A stretch of 64,000 nucleotides of DNA from Nocardia stercoris (GCF_003696265.1 NZ_RFFH01000008.1:62001-126000); one strand, 5' to 3'; positions 8,719 through 17,527 are shown, counted from the stretch's first letter. Notes: a model not told the origin generated them from the letters alone. Numbers and translations are program-made.

Positions 8719-9072
8719 TCAGCGGTAGGCGTACAGGGTCCACGGACCGATCGGGTACGAGTCGAGTTCGTGCCAGTTGCCGTCGTTGTCGAGCTGCTGG
8801 CAGGCGTGCATCCGGACGTAGTGGCCGTCGCCCCGGCATTCGATGGGATGCGACACCCCGTACGGGCTGACCAGTGCGAGCTGGGCCGAGCTGCCACCGC
8901 CGAGCCAGGCCCGGGCGTCGAAGACCGACACGAACGAGCCGGTGCGGTCGGAGTAGGCGTTCCAGCCGTAGAGGCCGTCGTCCTCGGCGGGCCATTCGGC
9001 GTGGGCGAGGGCGGTGGGGGCGAGAAGCAGCGCTCCGCTTGCGGCGGCCGCGGCGAGCAACAGTTTCTTCAT
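8719..9072 (-). CDS. Small secreted protein of unknown function, CRGxG/CQQ family (copy 1)
   Basis: Protein of 117 residues with a signal peptide (MKKLLLAAAAASGALLLAP, cleavage probably after AHA near residue 25). The mature part has two Cys in a CRGDG...CQQLD arrangement that could form a disulfide. The segment VSPYG-x(4)-IxCRGxGxxV-x(4)-CQQxDxxG is shared with the next gene upstream on this strand, so the two are tandem paralogues. I recognise no known domain. GATGAT, a plausible -10, ends 7 nt before the ATG. Exported actinobacterial proteins of this size are often cell-envelope associated, but no function is inferred. Confidence 0.75.
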   Translation of the reverse strand: MKKLLLAAAAASGALLLAPTALAHAEWPAEDDGLYGWNAYSDRTGSFVSVFDARAWLGGGSSAQLALVSPYGVSHPIECRGDGHYVRMHACQQLDNDGNWHELDSYPIGPWTLYAYR

Positions 9073-9184
9073 GCCGGGATCATCGGGCCTCGCGGCGCCG
9101 ATGTTGCACAGGCCGGGCCGGCGCGAGTTCGTGTCGCGGCGGGCGCCGTCGGCCGACGGCGCCCGCCCGCGCGCTACGCCGCCG

Positions 9185-9559
9185 CTAGAGCATCGAGGTG
9201 TAGATGGTCCCGAGTACCGGGTAGTTGACGGTGTGCAGCGGGAACCAGCCGAAGTCGTCGTGCTGCTGGCAGTCGTAGTAGGCGACGTCGGCGCCGTTGC
9301 CGCGGCAGGCGATGATCTTGGTCGTGCCGTAGGGGCTGACGATGATCGGGTGGGCCTGCTGCACCTGCAGCTTCAGCGAGGTGACGGCGGTGGTCATCTC
9401 GTTGGTGACCTCGGCGTCGCGGAAATCCACGAACTTGGCGGTCACGTCCGAGTACTGGGTGGGGTCGGCGGCGGGGGCGTCGTCGGCGTGGGCGGCCGGC
9501 ATGGCCACGAGTGCGGAACCGGAGGCCAGGACGGCGGCAGTCACAAATTTCCTCATCAT
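9185..9559 (-). CDS. Small secreted protein of unknown function, CRGxG/CQQ family (copy 2)
   Basis: Protein of 124 residues beginning MMRKFVTAAVLASGSALVAM, with signal cleavage probable at AHA/DD near residue 25. The mature part contains VSPYGTTKIIACRGNG and YYDCQQHDDFGW, aligning with copy 1 including both cysteines. The ATG at 9559 is preferred over the upstream in-frame start because it places the Arg-Lys n-region right before the hydrophobic core. The 112-bp gap to copy 1 and shared strand suggest duplication in place. Function unknown. Confidence 0.72.
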   Translation of the reverse strand: MMRKFVTAAVLASGSALVAMPAAHADDAPAADPTQYSDVTAKFVDFRDAEVTNEMTTAVTSLKLQVQQAHPIIVSPYGTTKIIACRGNGADVAYYDCQQHDDFGWFPLHTVNYPVLGTIYTSML

Positions 9560-9840
9560 GGTCCGATACCTATCACGATGAGGTAAATGCCGCATGGCGT
9601 GCGATCGACACCTGTGCGCGCAATCGTGAGATATCCGCGCGAATTCGGACTTTTCGCCCGGACTAGCGCTCGTTTTTCTCCGCGCTACCGCAATTTTCCG
9701 GCGCTACGCAGGGTTGTCGCGTTCGCGCGTGACTCGTCGCGGCGCCGCAACGATGCGGAGATTCGCGTTCGCCCGATCGGATCTGGTTGCGCGATAAGGA
9801 ATTCCGCCGCGCGAATCGTGAAAGTAGCTGCTCGGTGGGG
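9560..9840. other. Gene-free stretch between secreted-protein gene and 9841 gene
   Basis: About 280 bp with relatively more A+T than its neighbours (for example AATTTTCC and TTTTTCTCC). It must hold the promoter of the secreted-protein gene at 9559. I see no gene, RNA or strong hairpin. Confidence 0.4.
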
Positions 9841-10641
9841 CTATTCGTCGGGCTCGGACGACCGGGCCGTGGCGGGGTGGATCGCGATCAGGCCCAAGCC
9901 TTCTCGGCGCTTGCAGAGGCGGGCCAGCTCGTCGTAGGCGGGCTGCCCGAGCAGCTCGATCAGTTCCGGCGCGTACGACTGCCAGACCGGGCGCGAACCG
10001 GTGTGCGCGTCGGGGGAGCCGCTGCAGTACCAGTCCAGGTCGGCGCCGCCGGGGCCCCAGCCGCGCCGGTCGTACTCGGTGATCACCGTGCGCAGGATCT
10101 GAACGCCGTCGGGGCGGTCGACCCAGTCCTGGGTGCGCCGGATCGGCAGCTGCCAGCAGACGTCCGGTTTCACCGTCAACGGTTCCACGCCGGTGCGCAG
10201 GGCCATGGTGTGCAGGGCGCAGCCGACGCCGCCGGCGAATCCGGGCCGGTTGAGGAAGATGCAGGCCCCGTCGACGCGGCGGGTGCGCAGCGCCGGTTCG
10301 TCGTCGAGTTCGTCGTGCTCCAGGAACAGCTTCTGCTTGACCTTGCCGTCGGGGCCGCGGGCCACGTCGATCAGCTGCCAGTCCTGCGGCGTCAGGGTGC
10401 GGACCGCGTCCCGCAGTCGCTTGCGGTCGTCGTTGTCGGACAGGAACGCGCCGTGCGAGCAGCAGCCGTCGTCGGGACGGTCGGCGAGGATGCCCTGGCA
10501 TGCCGGAGTCCCGAACACGCATGTCCACCGGGAGAGCAGCCAGGTCAGGTCCGCGACGATGGTGTGCTCCGCGTTCGCGGGGTCGACGAATTCGACCCAC
10601 TCGCGGGGGAAATCGGGCTCGACTTCGGGCGTCGGGACCAT
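9841..10641 (-). CDS. Conserved cysteine-motif protein (Rv0495c-like)
   Basis: Conserved actinobacterial protein of about 266 residues, in the position of M. tuberculosis Rv0495c next to ppx. A Cys-rich segment near residues 40-62 (CVFGTPACQG, then DDGCCSHGAFLS) and later single Cys residues in GACIFLN, GCALH and DVCWQLP suggest a metal or Fe-S site, similar in style to YkgJ/DUF3109-type proteins. No catalytic motif is recognised. The start is uncertain: ATG at 10641 is chosen, while an in-frame GTG at 10695 would add 18 residues; neither has a clear ribosome site. It is divergent from ppx. Confidence 0.75.
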   Translation of the reverse strand: MVPTPEVEPDFPREWVEFVDPANAEHTIVADLTWLLSRWTCVFGTPACQGILADRPDDGCCSHGAFLSDNDDRKRLRDAVRTLTPQDWQLIDVARGPDGKVKQKLFLEHDELDDEPALRTRRVDGACIFLNRPGFAGGVGCALHTMALRTGVEPLTVKPDVCWQLPIRRTQDWVDRPDGVQILRTVITEYDRRGWGPGGADLDWYCSGSPDAHTGSRPVWQSYAPELIELLGQPAYDELARLCKRREGLGLIAIHPATARSSEPDE

Positions 10642-10815
10642 CTTTCCCGCAGCTGGAGGACCGGATCGCACGCTGCTGGATGCACCTGAGGTCACAGTGC
10701 CAGACGCTAACAGTTCCAGCGGCCGCCGTGGCGCCCGGAGCCTTCCGGAGCAGCAAATGTGACGCAAAGATGCCGAAGAGACGACCGGCACCCTCCGCGA
10801 CCGCTGCGCAACCGT

Positions 10816-10821
10816 TACCGT
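10816..10821 (+). promoter_or_regulatory. -10 element TACCGT of leaderless ppx
   Basis: TACCGT ends 7 nt before the GTG at 10828 and no Shine-Dalgarno is present. This fixes the start codon and implies a leaderless mRNA. Confidence 0.5.
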
Positions 10822-10827
10822 GTTCAT

Positions 10828-11847
10828 GTGCGGCTAGGTGTCCTCGATGTAGGGAGCAATACCGTCCACCTGCTCGTGGTGGACGCGCATCGCGGTGCGC
10901 ACCCGATGCCGATGAGTTCCACCAAGGCCACCCTGCGGCTGTCGGAGAGCATCGACGACTCCGGCCGCATCACCACCGCCGGCGCCAAGCGGCTCACCGA
11001 CACTGTCGCCGAATTCGCCGCTATCGCAAAGACTTCCGGCTGTATTCAACTTATGGCCTTCGCCACCTCCGCGGTGCGGGAAGCGGCGAATTCCGAGGCC
11101 GTGCTGGCCCGGGTGCGGGCCGAGACCGGCGTGCAGCTGCGCGTGCTGACCGGAGTCGACGAGGCCCGGCTCACCTTCCTGGCGGTCCGCCGCTGGTACG
11201 GCTGGAGCGCCGGCCGCATCCTCGACCTCGACATCGGCGGCGGCTCGCTGGAGATGAGCAACGGTGGCGACGAGGAACCCGACGTGGCGCTGTCGCTGCA
11301 GCTCGGGGCCGGCCGCCTCACCCGCGACTGGCTGCGCGACGATCCGCCGGGCAAGCGCAAGGTCGCCGTCCTGCGCGACTGGCTGGACGCCGAACTCACG
11401 CTGCCCGCCAAGCAGCTGCTCGATGCGGGCCGCCCCGACCTCGCGGTCGGCACCTCCAAGACGTTCCGTTCGCTGGCCCGGCTCACCGGCGCCGCGCCGT
11501 CGTCGGCCGGTCCCCGCGCCCGCCGCGAGCTCACCGCGTCGGGCCTGCGCCAGCTGATCGCGTTCATCTCGCGGATGACCGCCGCCGACCGCGCCGAGTT
11601 GGAGGGCGTCAGCTCCGATCGGTCCCAGCAGCTGGTGGCCGGCGCGCTGGTGGCCGAGGCGAGCATGCGGGCACTGGGCCTGGAGAGCCTGGAGATCTGT
11701 CCGTGGGCGCTGCGTGAGGGCCTGATCCTGCGCAAACTGGACTCCGACCTGGCCGGCGAGCCGGGCACGGGCAACGCCGGTGAACCGGCGACCGGCAATG
11801 GCCGTACGGCCGTCGTAACCGACACGATCGAAACGGTGTCGAAATGA
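10828..11847 (+). CDS. Ppx/GppA-family phosphatase
   Basis: Exopolyphosphatase/guanosine pentaphosphate phosphohydrolase family, 339 residues, the short single-fold form found in mycobacteria as Ppx1. The ASKHA fold is shown by GVLDVGSNTVHLLV at the N-terminus (phosphate 1), STKATLRLSESID, FATSAVREA and the DIGGGSLE phosphate-2 loop. Expected activity is processive release of phosphate from polyphosphate; residual pppGpp hydrolysis cannot be excluded. Its last codon overlaps the next start (ATGA), so the disordered membrane protein downstream is translated from the same message. Proximity to senX3-regX3 is consistent with phosphate physiology but is shared by inheritance. Confidence 0.9.
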   Translation: MRLGVLDVGSNTVHLLVVDAHRGAHPMPMSSTKATLRLSESIDDSGRITTAGAKRLTDTVAEFAAIAKTSGCIQLMAFATSAVREAANSEAVLARVRAETGVQLRVLTGVDEARLTFLAVRRWYGWSAGRILDLDIGGGSLEMSNGGDEEPDVALSLQLGAGRLTRDWLRDDPPGKRKVAVLRDWLDAELTLPAKQLLDAGRPDLAVGTSKTFRSLARLTGAAPSSAGPRARRELTASGLRQLIAFISRMTAADRAELEGVSSDRSQQLVAGALVAEASMRALGLESLEICPWALREGLILRKLDSDLAGEPGTGNAGEPATGNGRTAVVTDTIETVSK

Positions 11848-13871
11848 GTGACAAATCCTCTCAGCTGTCTGTCGCGGAACTCATCGCCCGCAACGGCGGG
11901 AAGAACGCCCAGGCGTCCTCCAGCGGGCGCCGGCGGCGCGGCGGCCGGGGTATCTCGGTCAGTGAGCTGACCGGCGACCTGCCGGTCGTGCCGGAGGGCA
12001 ACTCGTCGCACGCGGGTCCCGCCTCCGACACCTATCCGGCGCCCGACGGGTACGCACCGGAGCAGTCGCCGGTGTCGGGACCCATCACCTACTTCGATCC
12101 GCTCGCCGAATCGCGTGGCGGTCGCCGCACCCCGCCGCCGTCGGACGCGCAGTGGCAGGCACCCCCGGCCGCGCCACAGTGGCAGGCGCCCGCGCCGGAA
12201 CCGCAGTGGACCCCGCCGGAGCCGCCGGCGCGTGAGTCCGGTCGCGGCGGAAGGCGTTCCCGCGCAGAGCAACCCGCGCCGCAGCCCGGCTACGGTCCGT
12301 CCACCGGCGGGTTCGAGGCCCCGGCGGCCGGTTTCACCCCGCCCGCCGCGCCCGCCTCCGGTGGCCGGCGGGCCCGCCGGGAACAGCGCGAGGCGCTCGA
12401 ACAGCAGCTGGCCGGCGGTGTGCCCGCGGCCGAGCCGGCACCTGCCCGCGGTGGCCGCCGCCGGCGCAAGGACGACGACGAGCCCGGTCCCGCCGACCTG
12501 CTCGGTTACAGCGGCGGCGCGGCGCCCACGTGGACGCCGCCGCGCGAGCCGGAGCCGCAGCAGGCCTGGGCGCCGCCGCAGGACCCCCGGCAGAACGGCT
12601 GGACGCCGCCGCGTCCCGAACCGCAGCGGGGCCCGCAGCCGCCGCAGCGCGGTCCGGAACCGCAGCCGCCGCGCGGACCCGCCCCCCAGGCGCTGCGCGA
12701 ACCGCAGCCGCCGCAACCGCGTGGACCGGAACCGAAACCGCCACTGCCGCCGCGAGATTCGGGACGCTCGGTGCGTGAACTGCCCGCCGAACAGCAGCCG
12801 CCGCGTGGCCGCGGCGACCGCTCCGGCCCGGCACTGCCGGCCTGGTCGGCGCGCCGCCGCGTGGACGCTCCGCCGCAGCAGCGTCCCGATCTTCCCGTCG
12901 ACGACACCTCGGGTGAGCCGACCGCCGTCTGGTCCCTGGCGGCCCTGGACCGTCAGGCCCGCAGCGGTGGCCCGGTCCGCGGCGCCGACGAGCGTGGACC
13001 AGAGGGCGGACGCGGCCGCGGTGGACGCGACAACCGCCGGCGCGGCGACCGCGCCCCGGTCCGCGACGCCGGCCCCGAACTCGACGGCGTCGAAGAGCAG
13101 CCGCGCAGCCGCCGGGACCGACGCGCCCAGCGTGACGAGCCGAACGGCCGTGTGGCACACCAGGAAAGCGGCCCGGCACCGGAACGCGGTCCGCACGCGG
13201 GCCGGGGCAACCGGGGCCCGCGCGACGACCAGGATCCGCGCGGTCGCGGTGGTCGCGCACCGGAAGACCACGACGACCTTCACGATCACGACGAGCGCGG
13301 TGGCCGCGGTGGCTGGTCCCGCCCGGCGGCGCTCGGTGCCGGGCGCCGCGGTGGCCGGCCGGAGCAGCCGCCGCTCGCGGAGAGCCGGACCGAACTGTTC
13401 GAGCCGGTCGGCGCCGAGCCCGACGAGGACTTCGACAACCGGTCCGAGCGCCCGCGCCGGCCCGGCCCGAAGAACGGCCGCAAGTCGCCGCCCGGCAAGG
13501 GCCAGGGCGGTAAGCCGCGCAGCCGCGCCGACGAGTCCATGCGCCGGCTGGCGGTCTCCGACCGGGTCGCACGCCGGTCGAAGGCGGCTCGGGGCGCGGG
13601 CGCGGGTCTCGCGGACCGGCCGTGGACCATGCTCGGACTGCAGGTCGCCGGTGCGGCCGTCGCCGGCATGCTGATGTTCAAGGGCTTCGAGAAGATGTGG
13701 GACGTCCTGCCGTTCGTGGCGCTCGCCCTGGCGGTGGTGGTGATCCTCGGCCTAGTGGCGCTGGTGCGGGTGTTGCGCCGCAGCGATGACATCTTCAGCA
13801 CGGTGATGGCGGTCCTGGTCGGAAGTTTCGTCACTCTGGGACCATTGGCATTCATGCTGAGCACGAACTGA
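11844..13871 (+). CDS. Long disordered Pro/Arg/Gly-rich protein with C-terminal membrane segments (Rv0497-like)
   Basis: Protein of 675 residues. The short conserved N-terminus (VAELIARNGGK, then RRRRGGRGISVSELTGDLP) is the only ordered part of the first half. From about residue 90 to 580 it is low complexity, dominated by PPxPQPxxPRGP-like runs and then Arg/Gly/Asp-rich sequence. The last 85 residues carry three hydrophobic stretches (LGLQVAGAAVAGMLMF, VLPFVALALAVVVILGLVAL, STVMAVLVGSFVTLGPLAFM). The bulk should be cytoplasmic, tethered at the C-terminus. M. tuberculosis Rv0497, in the same place, is about half this length as I recall, so the linker has expanded. Coupled to ppx by ATGA. Function unknown. 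Confidence 0.82.
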   Translation: MSDKSSQLSVAELIARNGGKNAQASSSGRRRRGGRGISVSELTGDLPVVPEGNSSHAGPASDTYPAPDGYAPEQSPVSGPITYFDPLAESRGGRRTPPPSDAQWQAPPAAPQWQAPAPEPQWTPPEPPARESGRGGRRSRAEQPAPQPGYGPSTGGFEAPAAGFTPPAAPASGGRRARREQREALEQQLAGGVPAAEPAPARGGRRRRKDDDEPGPADLLGYSGGAAPTWTPPREPEPQQAWAPPQDPRQNGWTPPRPEPQRGPQPPQRGPEPQPPRGPAPQALREPQPPQPRGPEPKPPLPPRDSGRSVRELPAEQQPPRGRGDRSGPALPAWSARRRVDAPPQQRPDLPVDDTSGEPTAVWSLAALDRQARSGGPVRGADERGPEGGRGRGGRDNRRRGDRAPVRDAGPELDGVEEQPRSRRDRRAQRDEPNGRVAHQESGPAPERGPHAGRGNRGPRDDQDPRGRGGRAPEDHDDLHDHDERGGRGGWSRPAALGAGRRGGRPEQPPLAESRTELFEPVGAEPDEDFDNRSERPRRPGPKNGRKSPPGKGQGGKPRSRADESMRRLAVSDRVARRSKAARGAGAGLADRPWTMLGLQVAGAAVAGMLMFKGFEKMWDVLPFVALALAVVVILGLVALVRVLRRSDDIFSTVMAVLVGSFVTLGPLAFMLSTN

Positions 13872-13884
13872 GCCAGGAGCTGTC

Positions 13885-14784
13885 GTGACCACCTCGGGAC
13901 AGACCCCGCCCGTCCGGGTCGGATTGTCCACCGCTTCGGTCTACCCGGAGAACACCGAGGCGGCGTTCCGCTACGCCGCCGAGGTCGGTTACGACGGTGT
14001 CGAGCTGATGGTGTGGGCGGAACCGGCCAGCCAGAACATCGATACCGTCCAGATGTACATGCGGCGCTACGGGATTCCGGTGCTGGCGTTGCACGCACCG
14101 TGTCTGTTGATCTCGCAACGGGTCTGGGGCCCGGATCCGGTGGCGAAGCTGGAGCGCAGTGTGCGCGCCGCGGAGACGCTGGGCGCGAGCACGGTGGTGG
14201 TGCACCCGCCGTTCCGCTGGCAGCGCCGGTACGCGGACGGTTTCGCCGATCAGGTCGCGGAGCTGGAGGCGGGTTCGGAGGTGATCGTGGCGGTGGAGAA
14301 CATGTTCCCGATGCGCGCGGACACCCTGTTCGGCCGCACCACGGGCGCGGTGCGGCGGCTGGAGCGCCGCGGTGGTCCCGGTCTGGCGATGAGCGCGTTC
14401 AGTCCGTCCATCGATCCGACCGATGTCGGGTTCGGGCACTACACCCTGGATCTGTCGCATACCTCGACGGCGGGGATGGATCCGCTGGCGTTGTTGTCCC
14501 GCATGGGTTCTCGGCTGGCGCATCTGCATCTGGCCGACGGTCGGGGCGCGGCGCACGACGAGCATCTGATCCCGGGCGACGGGACCCAGCCGTGCGTCGA
14601 GGTGTGCGCGGCGATGATGCGCCACGGTTTCCGCGGTCAGGCGGTGCTCGAGGTGAACACGCAGAACGCGCGGACCACCGCGGATCGGGCCGCCATGTTG
14701 AACCGGTCGCTGACCTTCGCCCGGACCCACCTGCGTGATGTGGAGCCGGCGCCGGAGCCGGAGCGGTCCGGCGTGCTGGGCTGA
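13885..14784 (+). CDS. Sugar phosphate isomerase/epimerase family TIM-barrel protein (Rv0498-like)
   Basis: Protein of 299 residues of the xylose isomerase-like/AP-endonuclease 2 TIM-barrel superfamily. Features are VGLSTASVYPENTEAAFRYA at the first strand, GYDGVELMVW, HAPC and VVHPPF with candidate metal-binding His, VAVENM with Glu, LDLSHT, HLHLADG and a late Glu in VLEVNT: the ordered His/Glu/Asp set expected for a divalent-metal site. The substrate cannot be named. The GTG start has AGGAG 5-6 nt upstream. It begins 13 bp after the disordered membrane protein and probably shares its transcript. Confidence 0.85.
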   Translation: MTTSGQTPPVRVGLSTASVYPENTEAAFRYAAEVGYDGVELMVWAEPASQNIDTVQMYMRRYGIPVLALHAPCLLISQRVWGPDPVAKLERSVRAAETLGASTVVVHPPFRWQRRYADGFADQVAELEAGSEVIVAVENMFPMRADTLFGRTTGAVRRLERRGGPGLAMSAFSPSIDPTDVGFGHYTLDLSHTSTAGMDPLALLSRMGSRLAHLHLADGRGAAHDEHLIPGDGTQPCVEVCAAMMRHGFRGQAVLEVNTQNARTTADRAAMLNRSLTFARTHLRDVEPAPEPERSGVLG

Positions 14785-14914
14785 CTCGTGCCGGCCGGGA
14801 TGCACGATCGGTCACATCGGGTAGGAATTCGGCGCCCGATCCGGAACACTTATACGGTGTACGAGCGCTGGCCCGGTCAGCGCTGCCGAGGTGGTCGAGA
14901 CAGAGGAGTCGCAG

Positions 14915-15802
14915 GTGACCGAGGTGATCGGTGAGGAGAGCGTGGAGCTGTCGGATCCCACCGTGGACGACGCGCCGTTCAGCCGGGTCTGCGCCCTGAC
15001 CGCCCTCGGTGACGGTCGCTACCGCGGCGAGATCGGCCCGATCTGGACCATCGGCCCCAAGGTGCACGGCGGCACGATGGTCGCCGCCGGTGCCGCGGCC
15101 GCCACCCGCCGGCTGCGCGAGTCGCAGCCGGACCTCGCGCACATGATGCCCATCGCGGCCGCCAGCGACTTCCTGGGTGCTCCGGAACCTGGCACGGTGG
15201 AGTACCAGGTCACCGTGCGCAAGACGGGCCGTCAGATCGCGCTCGTGGACGTCGACATGTACCAGGGTGAGCGCCTCTGCGTGCACACCACCTTCACCTT
15301 CGGGCAGCTCGAAGGCGACGAGCCCCCGCAGTACGCCGCGTCCGCCGCCGACGACATGCCGGCCGAGCCCTTCGCCGCGGCGCAAGGCTACATCGGCAGC
15401 CCGATGGGCAAGATCGTGCACGTCTCCGAAGGCGCCGACATGGCCATCGACCCGGGCTGGGCGCGGTTCCTGGACCGTGAGACCGGTGAGCCGCGGCTGC
15501 GGATCTGGATCCGCCCGCGCCCGGGCGACCAGCGCGACGAGGACGTGTTCGCGTTCTTCGCGATCATGTCTGCCGACATGTCCCCGCCGGTCACCATGAA
15601 CCTGGGCCGGTTCGGCTGGGCGCCGACCGTCCAGATGACCACCTACCTGCGCCGCCGCCCCACGCCGGGCTGGCTGCGGGTCATCGCGACCGCCCGCGAG
15701 ATCGGGCCGCGCATGTTCGACGAGGACCAGCTGGTGCTCGACGCCACCGGCGCGGTCGTGGCACAGAGCCGTCAGCTGGCGCTGATTCCGCAGCCGCGCT
15801 GA
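14915..15802 (+). CDS. Thioesterase-like double hot-dog protein (Rv0499-like)
   Basis: Protein of 295 residues resembling acyl-CoA thioesterase (TesB/thioesterase superfamily) double hot-dog proteins. IWTIGPKVHGGTMVAAGAAA near residue 43 looks like the hot-dog helix region, and the second half (GWAPTVQMTTYLRRRPTPGW, ending AQSRQLALIPQPR) is characteristic of the C-terminal hot dog. The GTG at 14915 is chosen because GAGGAG precedes it by about 6 nt; the GTG at 14891 lacks a site. A lipid or acyl-CoA substrate is inferred from the fold only. Confidence 0.8.
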   Translation: MTEVIGEESVELSDPTVDDAPFSRVCALTALGDGRYRGEIGPIWTIGPKVHGGTMVAAGAAAATRRLRESQPDLAHMMPIAAASDFLGAPEPGTVEYQVTVRKTGRQIALVDVDMYQGERLCVHTTFTFGQLEGDEPPQYAASAADDMPAEPFAAAQGYIGSPMGKIVHVSEGADMAIDPGWARFLDRETGEPRLRIWIRPRPGDQRDEDVFAFFAIMSADMSPPVTMNLGRFGWAPTVQMTTYLRRRPTPGWLRVIATAREIGPRMFDEDQLVLDATGAVVAQSRQLALIPQPR

Positions 15803-15866
15803 GCGCGTCGCCGCCGGATTCGCCCCGCGCCCGAAATGTGGCCCGGTACCGGATAATCTGGGCGGC

Positions 15867-16688
15867 ATGACGAAAATTGCGGTGGTCGGCGGCGGACAGA
15901 TCGGCGAAGCGCTGCTCGCCGGATTGCTGGAGTCCGGGCACGTGGCCACGGACCTGTCCGTCGTGGAGCCGTCCCCCGCGCGCGCCGAACAGCTGTCCGA
16001 ACGGCTCGGTGTGCAGGTGCGCGCCACCGCCACCGAGGCCGCCCAGTGGGCCGACATCGTGGTGATCGCGGTCAAGCCGCAGGTGGTGCCGGTGGTGCTG
16101 GGAGAGATCGGCAAGGTCGAGTTGGACCGGCCGGAGACCGACCAGCTGGTGGTGTCGCTGGCCGCGGGTGTGACCATCGCGTCCATCGAATCGCTGCTGC
16201 CGGTCGGGACGCCCGTCGTGCGGGTCATGCCGAATACGCCGATGCTGGTCGGCGAGGGGATGAGCGCGCTGGCGCCGGGCCGCTGTGCCACCGCGGCGCA
16301 GCTGGCGCAGGTCGGGGAGATCATGTCGGCGGTCGGCGCGGTCGTGACCGTCACCGAGGCGCAGCTGGACGCGGTCACCGCCGTATCGGGCTCGGGTCCG
16401 GCCTACTTCTTCCTGGTCGTGGAGGCGATGATCGACGGCGGTGTGGGCCTGGGGCTCGGCCGCGACGTGGCCACGCAGCTGGTGGCGCAGACGATGCTCG
16501 GTTCCGCGGCCCTGCTGGCCAAGTCCGGAAAGACTCCGGTCGAATTGCGCGCGGGCGTGACCTCGCCGGGCGGGACCACGGCGGCTGCTCTGCGGGAACT
16601 GGAACGGGCCGGAGTCCGCTCGGCGTTCCAGGAGGCGCTGCACGCGGCGGAAGGGCGTGCGCGCGAACTGGGAGCTACCCCTTCGTAA
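15867..16688 (+). CDS. proC: Pyrroline-5-carboxylate reductase
   Basis: Last step of proline biosynthesis: NAD(P)H-dependent reduction of 1-pyrroline-5-carboxylate. It has 273 residues. The N-terminal Rossmann motif VVGGGQIGEALLAGLL, the segment VRVMPNTPMLVGEGMSAL, and the signature SGSGPAYFFLVVEAMIDGGV with TSPGGTTAAALRELE near the C-terminus are all present and intact. GATAAT (15852-15857) is a good -10 only 10 nt before the ATG, implying a 5'-UTR of just a few nucleotides. The gene sits in the position of M. tuberculosis proC. Confidence 0.96.
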   Translation: MTKIAVVGGGQIGEALLAGLLESGHVATDLSVVEPSPARAEQLSERLGVQVRATATEAAQWADIVVIAVKPQVVPVVLGEIGKVELDRPETDQLVVSLAAGVTIASIESLLPVGTPVVRVMPNTPMLVGEGMSALAPGRCATAAQLAQVGEIMSAVGAVVTVTEAQLDAVTAVSGSGPAYFFLVVEAMIDGGVGLGLGRDVATQLVAQTMLGSAALLAKSGKTPVELRAGVTSPGGTTAAALRELERAGVRSAFQEALHAAEGRARELGATPS

Positions 16689-16895
16689 TCCGGCTTCGGA
16701 GCGGCCCGCGTGGGGGTGCCGGATCGCGGTGCATGGTGAACGCGCGATGACGGCCGGGTTCAGGCGGGGACAACTGTATTTCTCACACCCGTCGCAGCTA
16801 TCCCACTGGTCCCGCTAAGCTGCTAGGAGCACGTGCGTGTCTGTTCCGCCGGTGGGGAAGCCGGCGGCGCGGGCGTGCCGGAGGTCAGTGGCACG

Positions 16896-17120
16896 ATGAT
16901 GTCTGCAAGCAGCTCCTCTGGTTCAGGCCCCGCGATAGGCGGAGGGACGCAGTTCCTCACTGTCGCCGAGGTGGCGAATCTGATGCGAGTCTCGAAGATG
17001 ACGGTGTACCGGCTGGTGCACTCCGGTGAGCTGCCCGCGGTGCGGGTCGGCCGGTCGTTCCGGGTGCATGCCAAGGCGGTACACGACTATCTCGAAACCT
17101 CGTACTTCGACGCCGGATGA
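16896..17120 (+). CDS. Excisionase-type helix-turn-helix protein (Rv0500A-like)
   Basis: Small DNA-binding protein of 74 residues with a MerR/excisionase-type winged helix. The core LTVAEVANLMRVSKMTVYRL is followed by HSGELPAVRVGRSFRVHAKAV, where the wing holds conserved Arg residues, and the C-terminus YLETSYFDAG matches the mycobacterial protein. The frame continues upstream to a GTG at 16833, which lies 12 nt after TAAGCT, so an N-terminally extended form (95 residues) is possible; the ATG at 16896 gives the family's usual length. Targets are unknown. Confidence 0.85.
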   Translation: MMSASSSSGSGPAIGGGTQFLTVAEVANLMRVSKMTVYRLVHSGELPAVRVGRSFRVHAKAVHDYLETSYFDAG

Positions 17121-17372
17121 ACCGGTTTCGGCTACCGGCGGCCCCGCGGGTCCGCCGGTGTCCTGTCGGTTCGTCATACGGTCTGTTCCGGTGCCCGCGA
17201 TCAGGGCCACCGGGCCACGTGTGACGGCGGCGACCGATCCCCGTTCGGCCGCCGACCGCCGGACCGGTATCATCGACCCTCGGCGTGTTCGCCTGCCGGT
17301 GGCGTGGTCCTTTGCCGGCACCGGGGAGCGCGAATACTGGAAGCCTAGAGAGAGAACGCGAGGAACAGCCCG

Positions 17373-17474
17373 ATGGGTTCTGTGATCAAGAAGCGCCGGA
17401 AGCGGATGTCCAAGAAGAAGCACCGCAAGCTGCTTCGCCGCACTCGTGTGCAGCGACGCAAACTCGGCAAGTGA
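17373..17474 (+). CDS. Small ribosomal subunit protein bS22
   Basis: Tiny gene of 33 codons encoding [20 protein letters not shown] and then [13 protein letters not shown]: almost entirely basic. It matches the AURKAIP1/COX24-domain protein first annotated as Rv0500B and later identified in mycobacterial ribosome structures as bS22. AGGAA lies 7 nt before the ATG. A strong terminator follows 17 bp after the stop, so this is a short, probably highly expressed transcript. Confidence 0.92.
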
Positions 17475-17491
17475 CGCTGCGCGTTTGCTCG

Positions 17492-17527
17492 AAGCCCGCC
17501 ATCGACTCGGATGGCGGGCTTTTATTT
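17492..17527 (+). terminator. Rho-independent terminator after bS22 gene
   Basis: A perfect 12-bp stem (17492-17503 with 17510-17521) with loop GACTCG runs into TTTATTTTTG, one of the clearest intrinsic terminators in the window. Confidence 0.93.

Noticed and set aside
11046..13289. 747-codon minus-strand open frame opposite ppx and the disordered protein
   Set aside because: Arg/Ala low complexity with no domain; the plus frame is coupled to ppx and ends in clean membrane helices.
14399..16378. 659-codon minus-strand frame opposite thioesterase and proC
   Set aside because: proC and thioesterase motifs on the plus strand are complete; the minus frame is a codon-bias shadow.
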